This document shows, one piece after another, positions 11,497-21,452 of a DNA stretch of 64,000 nucleotides (position 1 is its first letter; each line of letters starts with the position of its first letter). The notes under the pieces are model-generated. The model was not told the DNA's origin. It worked only from the letters and a program-made list of their open reading frames with translations, and made no database searches. A program made the position numbers and the translations under genes. The DNA lies in contig NC_087386.1 of the NCBI RefSeq assembly GCF_963675165.1, forward strand, positions 2,482,169-2,546,168, given 5' to 3'. Source of the DNA: Halichondria panicea (taxonomy: Eukaryota > Porifera > Demospongiae > Suberitida > Halichondriidae).

Positions 11497-11870
11497 CTAG
11501 CTAGCTGTTTTAACAGGTATTTTCTGAGTCTTGTAGCTAACAAAAAGCTAGCACTTTAGTGCAAGGCTAACTCATATGTTGAATAGAAAGTTTGTGCGGA
11601 CAGATGATGCTATAAAAGATTCTGAAGAGACTGCAACAGCCTTCAATGTGAGTCAAACTAGCCATAACTCGAGAAAGAAGCTTTAGTTTGCTAATCCACG
11701 AATCAAAATCCAAGAGAACGTGGCTAGAAGCCTATAGAAGCTGTTAGTTTTCGTCGCATTGCAACCGTTGAGCAGTTACAGCTGGAACAGACACACAGAC
11801 ACACACACACACACACACACACACAGTCAGCTTTACCGTATCCCTCTTGCGGCTACGCCTCGAGGCATAA
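11497..11870. repeat. About 360-bp dispersed repeat, copy 3
   Basis: Nearly identical over most of its length to 3493-3851, including the sequence just to its right (aataatagcataagaagcgt). Copies A and B therefore share this insertion, while the paralogous place at about 45,595 lacks it. The 10,920-11,490 stretch to its left is also absent from the 45-kb locus. It contains three short direct repeats around ccaggacctcaag but no gene. Confidence 0.7.
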
Positions 11871-11944
11871 TAATAGCATAAGAAGCGTGAATTATTATTC
11901 ACTGAATATGAATGATACCCTAGGGGTCCGCAACGGGCCAAAAT

Positions 11945-12110
11945 TCTGTACGAGATTCTGGAATCTTAAAGATTCCAACGAGATTCCGAGATTCCATTCA
12001 AGATTCCAGAGATTCCATTCAAGATTGCAAGATTTCTAGAAGATTTCAAGATTCCATTCAAGATTCCAAGATTTCTAGAAGATTCCAAGATTCCAGAAAG
12101 ATTCCTACAA
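11945..12110. repeat. Left subterminal repeats of the hAT element
   Basis: Many degenerate copies of gattccaagatt and attccagagattcc lie just inside the left TIR. A matching array in similar style lies inside the right TIR (19,820-19,920). Subterminal arrays of this kind bind transposase in known hAT elements; here that role is inferred. Confidence 0.75.
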
Positions 12111-12463
12111 GACTTTTGGCTAGTCCTGGGCGTGGCCTTTCGGAAGGTTGTGGGCCACGCCCTGATCTAGTCGATCGCCACCCTCCTTCCGGGCAACGGT
12201 AGAGGGCGGCGGCGCCCGACTTGCCCTGATCTACAAAGCTAGATCATAATACTTATTCTAGATCCATAGCCGGCCATAGGCAGGTTAGACTATAGACATC
12301 TAGTATGAGCACATAAAGTATATGAATTGATGAACATAAAATAATTATAAAGACTAAACTTGTTGACTATACTTGTTGACTATAAAGTCATTGATTCTAA
12401 CTACTTTATCGACACTTGGTGCAATATCATAATCCCTTTTTTACTTTGGCGGCGTTGATGCAT

Positions 12464-12781
12464 CTACCAATCTTCACATCCGTCACAGCCTACCATTCCT
12501 TGGCCATCATCTGCACATCGACAGTAGCAATAGACAGGGATTTTCAAAGTGCGTGCAGGTCCTGGTCTTTTTGTTCGGAAGACAGTAAAGGGATCCATTG
12601 TTTTTGTAGTGAAACACTTGTACAAGTGGTCCCTCATTTGCTGCTGGTCGTAAACGAGGGAACATGGATCTAGTCCATGTGCAATGCTGGTACAATATGC
12701 AGCTGCAAACAGTGCACAGTCATTTGGTTTGGGAGAGCTTTGTCCATCCTGTGATGCATAATTACAATTTTTCATGTACAC
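12464..12781 (-). pseudogene. Fragment of a Ulp1-like protease/PHD-finger gene carried in the hAT element
   Basis: An open stretch of about 105 codons reads SSPKPNDCALFAAAYCTSIA, resembling the C-terminal Gln/Asp-Cys part of Ulp1-like cysteine proteases. It is followed by a basic linker and a PHD-like start (YCYCRCADDGQGM then CDGCEDW), then TAG before the rest of the finger. Such protease-plus-PHD genes are common in cnidarian and sponge repeats. Both ends are missing, so it is a captured or decayed fragment. Confidence 0.55.
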
Positions 12782-12951
12782 TGGTACACTGGTATACTGC
12801 AGGTCAGACTCACCGGCACCATAAGCTCACTACCATTAAGATGAGAAGGGGAGCCTTGTCCCTCGCTTCGTCCATCCTGTGATGCATATACAAACTTTCA
12901 TGACAACAATTATTACGCTGGTACTGCATACCACCATAAACTCACTCTCAT
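12690..12951. repeat. Minisatellite within the hAT element (left part)
   Basis: Imperfect units of roughly 120-150 bp share the blocks attacgctggtactgcat, accataagctcactctc and tcctgtgatgcatatacaaa. The array resumes at 19,336-19,620 because a TIR element (12,952-19,335) was inserted into it. Confidence 0.7.
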
Positions 12952-13080
12952 CATAGATAATAGAGCACAGAAAGGGATTGGAAACGTAATGATATTCATA
13001 GCATTCTTGGTTCATATGCGTGTCTCCATCTTCTTCTTCTTCTTTGTAGCCTCCAAATAATAGTTATAGACTGAGTCCAA

Positions 13081-13183
13081 GGTCTCTATGGGGTTTTGAG
13101 ACCTGAAGGCCCGAGGCTGTAGCATCTCGAGCGTAGCGAGGGTGCTACTAAGGGCCTGAGGGTCTCAAAACTCCATAGTGACC
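13081..13183. repeat. 103-bp palindromic repeat
   Basis: Starts ggtctctatggggttttgag and ends with its inverted relative ggtctcaaaactccatagtg. A CG-rich loop contains a second small inverted pair (ctcgagcgtagcgag). It is probably a foldback MITE. Confidence 0.7.
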
Positions 13184-13384
13184 GTTGACGAGGCCTATAA
13201 CTGGTTTAGAATAGTGCTAAGCAAGCTAGGCTATATTAACACAAAGAAGACTCTGAAACCAAGAGTTTCTACAAGCCTCAAGCAACGTTAAAGCTTTGCT
13301 CTGGCTAGTCTACATAAAAAAACTCACATTGATGAAGGCAGTTTCTGTTTCTTGAGAATCACGCATTGCAAATAAAAAGTTGCT

Positions 13385-13475
13385 ATTGTCATAGTAGTTA
13401 GCTCTGCACTAGAGCACTAGCTATTGTAGCTGCAAGAGAGAGATAAAAGCTGCAAAGCGGCACTGCAGAACGCAA
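13385..13475. repeat. Truncated, inverted copy of the CA-tailed dispersed repeat
   Basis: The reverse complement matches the first part of the repeats at 7566 and 11,497 (gcagctacaatagctagtgc then tagtgcagagctaactact). No tail is present. Confidence 0.55.
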
Positions 13476-13785
13476 AACTTTAAAAAAAATTAATTTTTAA
13501 TGATGCACTGTATCATCGTTACTATGACTTCAACATAAACTGTGTGATGTTGCCATGTTCCATACAAGTTAATCTTGACATCATCTTGCCTGTAGGCATA
13601 ATCAGTATAATAGACCTACTTAGAAGACCTCAGGTCCATAAGTGAAATAATGGACCTCTCAGTGACCTATCAGATTGCAGTATTACTACAAGCATTTTCT
13701 AAATAATGAAGAGTAGCCCATTGGGCAGACGAAAAAGAATATTGAAAATGGGTATTATTATAACACGCAGAAAGAGGGTGGAGCT

Positions 13786-16740
13786 TTAAACCAATGTGCT
13801 TGTGAGAAGGAGATCAGCGCGGGTTTGCCTTAGATCTTTGATGAAGAGCAAGAGCCACTCTTGCGCATGGGCAGCTTTCAGCCAGACAAGGCCTTGCAGG
13901 AGATTGTAGAGGGTGTCATGTAGTGCCTTTGGGTCGTGGGGGAGGTGAACACTGATGCAGGATGGGGCATCCTGCAGGAGAGCAAGTCTGCGCATTGAGA
14001 GAGCAGGGCAACTTACTAAAAAGTGTGAAGGTGATTCTTCTTCAGTGTTGCATAGTTTGCACGATGCATCACCGGGAGAGATATTTCCTCTGTTGCGATA
14101 TCTAAACCTGGACGCATCCAGCTCGAGCCCGTCACAGCCCACTAGGAGCCTGATTCTGAAATTTGAGGGGCCATGCATAGAACGATCCAGCTGACAGCAT
14201 GACCATAGCATCGAAGGGCGACCTAGAAGGGCGGGGAGGGATGAGATAGGGAGATTTGTGCATGTGTCTGTCATCTTGACGTATTGTGTGACTAGTGCAG
14301 ATTTCTTTGCAGCAGTCTTAAAAGACCCTTTGTTTTTCCCGTTTGAGATCATGAGAGTGAAGGGTAGCAACGAGATAAGACTAGTGTGGACCATGTTTTT
14401 AAGAGACCTGATGGAGAGTCGGCGAGAAGTCTTTCTACCATAATCTTTTTCGGGAGATCTTCTGAAGACATGCATGCGATAGAGTTAATAAAACAGAGCT
14501 GTCTGCAGTCCACCAATGCCGAGATCTCCAACGAGCCAATAAGGCTGGTGAGGGCGAGTGACGGACATCTTGTAGGCAGGCCTTGAATTGTGCGAAGTAG
14601 TTTCCTGTGAGTTCTCTCCAACATGTTGAGATCGCTCTTTGTTAGGGACCAGAGTTCTGATCCATAGAGCATAATTGGAAGGCAGAGTGAGGAATAAAGC
14701 TTGTGAGAGGTGATTGGGTGGAGGCAGCCGAACCTCGCGCCCACAGAATTCAGGGCAAAGAAGGCACTCCTACCCGCAGAGCAGCGTCCCGAGATTCTGA
14801 GGGAGCCAGAAGAAGACACTAAGCGAAGGACACCAAGGTGTTTGTAACTATCTACCTCCTGGATAATTTCCGAACAAACAGAGAAGGAACGGGACTGGCG
14901 TCCAGAGGTACGTGATCTTGTTGATTCACCAAATACCATGACTGCCGACTTGGAGGAGTTAATTTCATAGCGCCATGTACTCGTATAATGAGAGACGATA
15001 TTAAGAAGCTTCTGTAACCCTTCAGGTGAGTCCGCAATGAGAGCAAGATCGTCTGCATACATTGGGGAGGGACAGTGGACCGAGCCAACCATTGCACCTA
15101 GGCCGCAGTCATGTAGTTGGGCAAGCAGATCATCAACAAAAACTGAGTAGAGAAGCGGAGACAGAATAGCACCCTGACGAACTCCTTGGGAGATAGGGAA
15201 GATTCTTGAGCGAGACCCTTTGAGAAGAAAGCAGGACGACAAACGAGAGTACCAGTGGACCAGAATGTGCCAAATTCTAGGGTGTATACCCTTTTCTTGA
15301 AGTTTCACAAAAAGGCCTTTATGCCATACCGTGTCAAAGGCCTTCTTCACATCAAGAAATGCGACGAAGGCTTTCTTGCCACACTCCCTGAGAGATTGAA
15401 GCGTTTCTTGAAATATGAAGGACGTGTGAATTGAGCTGTAACCAGGTCTGAAACCTCCCTGAAGAGGGCTGAGAGATACTCCTTGGTGCAGTATCTTCTC
15501 TAAAAGAAGTTTCTCAAAAAGTTTCCCAACATTAGATAGGAGAGAGATTCCTCTATAATTTGAGGGGTTCTTGAGGTCCTTGTCAGCACCTTTTGGAATA
15601 GCGGTGACTAGACCAAGGGTAAGCAGATCAGGGATGTAGCAGGAAGCAAGCATAGCATTAAAGATTCTGCACAACTGAAGCTGAACTGCCGGACCAGAGA
15701 AGCACAAGTGTTCTGTTTCAATGCCATCAGGACCAGGTGCTTTCTCACGTTTGAGAGTATCTATAGCGTTGGCAATGTCAGATTGGGTGAGTAAGATATC
15801 TCCACCCTGGGTGGAATCAAGGAGGTCACGAAACCTATTGTTTACACTTTGCAGGTTGTCGGAGTCAAATAGTGGGCTATGACAGGGGGTACCAAGTGTT
15901 TCAAAGTAATTGGCCCAGCCTTCTAAGAGGGTGTCACCAGAATACGAAACATCATTATATACAATGGTGCCAGGGGAAGTTGAGGTGGAGGGAGCGTAGA
16001 ATCTTTTGATTTCTCTGAAAAGCTTCTTAGAATCTTTATTGGCCAGGTCTAAGTTTAGTAAATATTGCTCTTTGAGCGAGTGACGATGCTGGCGGAGCAA
16101 TTTCCTGAAGTGGCATTTCTTTGACTTATAGATTTCTTTGAGGGGATTTGCCGGGGCCATTGGTTTACCAGCAGATTTCCAGTGACGAAATGCTGCTTTC
16201 GACTCAGAGTGGGCAGATTTGAGGTACATAGACCAACCTGGAATAATGTGTTTTTTGTATTTCTTCAGGGGGAGGCCCTTTAATGCCGTGTTATTCATTA
16301 AGCGAATCAGGTTAGAGATCGAAGAGTCAATGTGAGAGGAGCAGCCTGGAGCAAGAGGGAATGACCAACTATTGACTGCTGTCTCAAGGGGTGAAGTGTA
16401 TCTCTCCTCTATTTCAGAACTAGAGAGCTTCGACCAATTCACACGAGGAGTTGAGGAGGAAGTGGTCATGAGAGAGGGAGCTGCAGCAAGGGTGATTTGG
16501 ATGGTAGCCGAGATTGGAAGGTGGTCAGAGGTATTCAAGGGGCACTCATCCAAAACTTTAGCGGAGGTGAAAGCATCTAAGAAGCAGGAGTGGCATAGGA
16601 TATGGTCAATGGTTGACTCGCTGTTATGAGCCTCGCTGATATATGTGTGGGAGTGAGTAGAGGAGCCGAGGTACAAGTGGACAGAGGTGAAATTAGTTTC
16701 TAGCTCTCCTATCCACTAGAGATCACTCAGGGCCTGGGAG
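13786..16740 (-). pseudogene. Non-LTR retrotransposon (LINE): endonuclease end, reverse transcriptase, C-terminal zinc knuckle
   Basis: The frame covering 14,349-16,676 begins in the last part of an APE-type endonuclease (STIDHIL, SDHLPI). It continues into a complete reverse transcriptase with KEKAPGPDG, ISLLSNVGKLFEK, FLDVKKAFDTVWH, GVRQGAILSPLLYSVFVDDL and the catalytic YADD. A second frame (13,786-14,475) carries the C-terminus with a CxxC-H-C knuckle (CKLCNTEEESPSHFLVSCP). One frameshift separates the two. Upstream of 16,676 the endonuclease frame has a stop (TAG where a sense codon is expected) and then ends, so the 5' end is truncated. Layout fits the CR1/Jockey group, but the exact clade is unresolved. 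It lies inside the 12,952-19,335 element. Confidence 0.9.
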
Positions 16741-16829
16741 ATACTTGAGAGAAGTAAGCTTATACCACTGACAAGCTCTAAGTCCGTTGTCTTTACTCTG
16801 TTTCCAATTTTTTTGAGTTTAGCTTGAAT

Positions 16830-19300
16830 TACTCTATGTCAACTTTTCTCTGTCCCTCCTGTGAAGTCAAAACAGCAAAGGACATTGCTTGACTTGGTTA
16901 TTATGTATCTAAGTGCTACATAGAATGGCTTCATGCTATAGATAAGCTGTACTGTTCATAAACGTTTGCAGTATAGTCCTTCAAACTGCTTTAGTATACT
17001 TTTAGACACGCCACGGGCCTGTCCCTCCTACGACTTCATAGTAAAGGCTATTTCTTCTTGCATAGCATTTATTTGTCTAGTAATAGTGGCTGCATGGCTT
17101 AGTCGACTTTTTAGAGCTAAATTCTCTTTACTTTTTAGAAAAATCAACATTAAAAATGATCAATTTCACTGTTTCTATGTACAGCACATTGTAGAGCAGT
17201 CAAGACTGGTAATGAGCATGCTGACTATAAATATAATCCTTTGTAGTTTTAGCCACGCCCTATAACGCGGAATGCTTCACGCAAAAATTTTGTAAAAATT
17301 TAGTTTCCAATCCCCTTTCTTTTGTATCTCTGATGATACAGTACTGACGTGGATGTGAAACGGCCTAGTATCCGGAGGGGTCCACGGGAATTGTCTGAAG
17401 CTATCACCGTAACGAGCAGATTTTGTCAGAAACCCTGCAACTGTCATGTTTATATAGCAACCAGAGCGTAGTAAACAGTGTTCTGTGTCTGAAAACTGGT
17501 GAAAATGACCGGCACACATTGATACTTGCAGTGGGCTTGTAGGTAAGACTAGTTTCTCTAAGCTCATGGGAGAATATCATATTTTAGCATAAATTTTCCT
17601 ATAAAAATACTTTGTGTGAGATTTTTTGCTTGGACAGTAAATATTCAGGTTACCATTCAGTAGAAATACTTGAAGTACACTGTAAACTACGAGGAGAATC
17701 TATGTTTGACAACTGTTATGAAAGTTTAAGTGCTGTACAAAGGCCTAAAAGCATGACTTGGTTGCACTTTTTGCGTGAGATTATTTCTAAACCTGTTGAG
17801 CCTACGTTTTGCATATTTAGCTGATGAAAACCTTCGTGTATTGATGCAGCAGGAGAATCTATTAACTAAGCATACAGTAAAGTTATTGGAAAAATACAGC
17901 CTCAAGAAAAATATGTAAAATCCATGTACATGTTAAACAAAAATTAATGCTACGTTCCTACAATTATATGATTTCTATCAATAAGTTCACACATACATGT
18001 ACATGTCATTAACTTTCCAAATTGCAGTGTTGTCTTTCGCTGAGCTAAGATATCAATTGCCAAATGTTAGCTAATTATACTATCAAGTGAAATTTATCCC
18101 AGGACCTACTCGAGTGCTACTTCTCTAGGCAACACCATCGGTGAAGACAGCAATTAACGTCCAACCTCTTTTCAAGTGCCGTGTATCTACACTTGTATAG
18201 GAATTTTGAACTCAGTCAGTACTGTATCATCTATGGTTTAATATTCCTATGGCAAGCAGCAAGCTAGTCTCCAGGCGCAGGCTAGGCAGAAACAGTCACT
18301 GGTAGTACTGCAGCAAGTGAGCTTGATTACCAATATCTGTGGAAAAAAATTGTGGCAGTGCTTGCTCAGGGCCAGGGAGACTTAAATCTCAAACTGTGAT
18401 TGATGTTTCAAGGTGCAGCTCAGGAGTTGGCCAAGATTGAAATAAATGAGAAGAATACCATTACTACTTTGTTCGATGTATGACGGCACTAATAAATATC
18501 TAGACTGGATGTCAGCAAGAGATGGAACCTGTGAACAATAGCAATAACAAAATTGTTACCATTAAGTTTACCTTTTCTGATACGGAATCATTGTGATCAT
18601 TGTGTATGTGTGCACTGTTGGGCTGGTTTTGAGCCTTCAAGACCCTAGTCGGTGCCTTTCAGCATTATTACATTTAATTTACCAAACGTAAACTGTCTAT
18701 GTTCCATCAGTATTACCTACACATACATACGTACATGTACATGCAGGACATTTTAATGTTGTGATCTCTCAGAGTATTTATATGTTAATCTTTATTAACC
18801 ATGCATTTCTACAACCACTTCTTAGCAAATGAGACTCCTTAACACTTGTTCTTAATCATTTGCAAGGTCAGGAAAACTCCACACAGCAACCAATGATTCT
18901 GCACTGATTTACTGTTACAACTGGTCCTTAAACATGTATTTGGACTAATCAACAAGACAGTGCAACACAGTGCTGTCAAATGAACCTACTCTTGTTTCTA
19001 AAAATATACAGAAAACTTTAATAAAGTTCTAAAAACTCCACAAGTATATTGTAACACTTTGACTCTCTACTAACCTTTCTTCATAGAGGTTTTCCTGCAG
19101 AAAACAGAGATTTAACACTGGTATAGCACACATAAGATGATTGCGGGGGTGGCTACACAGTTTTGTGGTCTAAAGCAGATTCATAGCCATCCAATTGTCA
19201 AAAGAGTAGAATAGTAAACAAACAATTAACACTTGTAACCGCGAGACACACATATGACACAGCTGCAAGATGTCACTACGTGGGTTGTATACTGGGTCAC
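16830..19300. other. Interior of the nested TIR element without recognised genes
   Basis: AT-rich DNA with only short, featureless open frames. No conserved motif, terminal repeat or RNA gene was recognised. Confidence 0.5.
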
Positions 19301-19719
19301 GTGAACGTTTCCAATCCCTGTCTCTATTATCTATGCTCTCATTAAGAGTGGACAGTTTAGACTTGGAGCCTTGTCTCTCGCTTCGTCTGTCCTGTGATGC
19401 ATAGATCTATATATTATTATGCAACTTTCAACTATAAATTATTACGCTGGTGCTGCATCAGACTCACTCAACCATAAGCTCACTCTCGGCATTAAGAGTG
19501 GGCAGTTTGGAGCTGATTTTGGGAGAGCTTTGTCATCACTGTTCAGCCTGCATGTATACAAATTTTCATGACTTTATTATTATTATTATTATGCTGGTTA
19601 AACTCACCTTAATCTCTTTAGGAATCGTCTATAATCTGCACACAGAGCTGCTATGAGGAGGATTCTCATAGAGAGAGATATGTAAATAGCAGCTGAGCCT
19701 GCAACCACAACTGCAACCG

Positions 19720-19751
19720 TAGCCTCGATAATCTGCCTGGTCTCGAGGCTA
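19720..19751. mobile_element. Tiny palindromic insertion (32 bp)
   Basis: tagcctcgataatctgcctg followed by gtctcgaggcta. The 9-mers ctgcaaccg (left) and ctgcaacct (right) abut the ends, an 8/9 target duplication. It is a shortened member of the family at 2916, 31,393 and elsewhere. Confidence 0.65.
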
Positions 19752-19819
19752 CTGCAACCTCAATAATAATCTACGGCGAAGTATACGGATTATTTATATA
19801 CATTTACGGGTATCTCATT

Positions 19820-19920
19820 AACATTCCACAAGATTCCAGAGATTCCAAGAGATTTCAGAGATTCCAAGGGATTCCAGAGATTCCACAAGATTTCAAGATT
19901 CCAAAAATTTTGTACGAGAT
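19820..19920. repeat. Right subterminal repeats of the hAT element
   Basis: Repeated gattccagagattccaaga-type units precede the right TIR, in the same style as the left subterminal array (11,945-12,110). Confidence 0.7.
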
Positions 19921-20017
19921 TCCTGGCCGTTGCGGACCCCTCGATGATACCATACAGTACTGCATGTACATAGCATAAATTATATTAGCAACTAATAAAC
20001 AAATGGTTATGTATTAG

Positions 20018-20965
20018 TTAATGTACAGTGTAGAGGGGTTTATGACAGTTTAGATCCCACTTGTGTGTGTTTAGCAGGGAATTATGAGCCATAATCTCAT
20101 AGTTTCCCAGGGAATTATAAGCTTGAGGGTATAAAGTACAAGTACTATTTTTGAATGTACAGAAATGATAATAAAGCTGTAGCTGCATGATAATTAGCTA
20201 TGGCTGTTCAGTTTTTTCACTACCAGTTTCTATAGCGTTTGCTGGGTTGATGGTAGGGTTCACCAGTATCTTTTCTTGTCGAGGAACACTAAGAGCCAAT
20301 TAACAGTTCTGGGTCCATTGTCACAAGCATGAAAGCATATGTCTTCAACTTGTAGCATTTGTCAACTTCATCCTCCTGATTTCTATTTCTATCCTGCAGC
20401 CATGTTTCAAATTGCAGTAGACTCCTGTGTCTTTTTGGGAACGATAGTGCACTGTACTGTAGCATTGCTGCAAGCTGTTCCTTGCTAGCTAGCCGTACAT
20501 ATCAGAACAGTTTACTGAGAAGCTTGAGCTGGGGTGGGGCTTGAGTGCAGATAAAGAGGAGGCTGGGCTCATTTGTTGCAGAGCGCTTCCTGCACAAGGT
20601 GGAGTCACTAGTTTGTCTGTTGAAGCAAGGCCAATGCAAAGGTTTTTTTAGCAGAAATCATCTAGACTAGCTTGTCAGAACAGGACATTTTCAAAAATAA
20701 AGCTGTTGCTAAGGCTTGCTGCTTTTATAGATACACTTCTTGCCTGAGGCAGCCAATGAAAAGTGGGATCTAAATCAGTTAGCACATGTGCATTCGGTAT
20801 CTATGGTTATAGTGTCCCTCATCCCTCGTGATATGGGACACTATAACACGTACATAGATACCTCATGCCCATGTACTATCTATAACAAACCTCCCGACTA
20901 CGAGGGCGTAAGCCCGAGAGGAAGGTGTGGTTTACTGTCATAAACCCCGAGGCACTGTGCATTAA
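20018..20965. mobile_element. TTAA-flanked non-autonomous DNA transposon
   Basis: TTAA at 20,018-20,021 and 20,962-20,965 flanks inverted ends TGTACAGTG / TGCACAGTG. After a short gap these continue as GGGGTTTATGACAGT in both orientations. TTAA target sites are typical of piggyBac and Kolobok elements. No transposase frame is present. Confidence 0.7.
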
Positions 20966-21452
20966 TTGATAATTATATGTCCCATCTGATTGGCTGACTG
21001 GTTGCTAAGCATCAAGCTGCATGACTACCACATAGCAACACTATTCAAACAAGAAGACAACTAGGAAAAGATAGCTCGTTCACACCAGGGCTGCTGTCCA
21101 CACTCAAATCCTTGCGCAGCCTGGACAGAATATGAGCAGCCAGCCCCTAGCCCTCCCTCAAAGCGAAAGGTACAGAGCCATTCCCCCTCTCTGTTCAATT
21201 AGTCAGCCCCTCCCTCCACTTACTGCGCAGCAACCAGCCAGAAGAAACAACACAGTTAGCTCTAGACGGTGTCTAGACCAGCTCTCTTCAGCTATGCCAG
21301 GCTAGTAGGCAAGCAAAGGTAAGCTTAAAATAGCCACTCCTATATTATTACTAAACTGGCTTCTTTTTATTTAAGGTAAGTACAAACGGGTAGACAGATA
21401 TAAATCGAAATCTAAGTAAGGTAAAGATATGAAGAACAAACATATAGTAAGT

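Larger units (their letters stand above)
12952..19335. mobile_element. TIR element of the GATTGGAAACGG family, nested copy (6.4 kb)
   Basis: The ends are inverted: CATAGATAATAGAG then GGGATTGGAAACG on the left and the complement on the right. The 7-mer ctctcat flanks both ends (12,945-12,951 and 19,336-19,342). Two other copies with the same TIR lie at 23,802-25,345 and 61,383-61,897. The interior holds a LINE, a 103-bp palindrome and an inverted piece of the CA-tailed repeat. No transposase is evident. Confidence 0.8.
11920..19943. mobile_element. hAT-type transposon with 8-bp target duplication, expanded to 8 kb by nested insertions
   Basis: The left end CTAGGGGTCCGCAACGG and the right end (complement CGAGGGGTCCGCAACGG) form 17-bp TIRs with one mismatch. 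ATGATACC flanks both ends (11,912-11,919 and 19,944-19,951). The paralogous segment at 45,669-45,676 has a single ATGATACC and no insertion, i.e. an empty site. TIR sequence and 8-bp duplication are typical of hAT elements. Without the nested 6.4-kb element, only about 1.6 kb belongs to it: subterminal repeats, a Ulp1/PHD gene fragment and a minisatellite. No hAT transposase frame was found, so it is non-autonomous. Confidence 0.9.

Noticed and set aside
17277..17567. 96-codon minus frame in the nested element interior
   Set aside because: No homology or domain recognised and no supporting splice or codon pattern.
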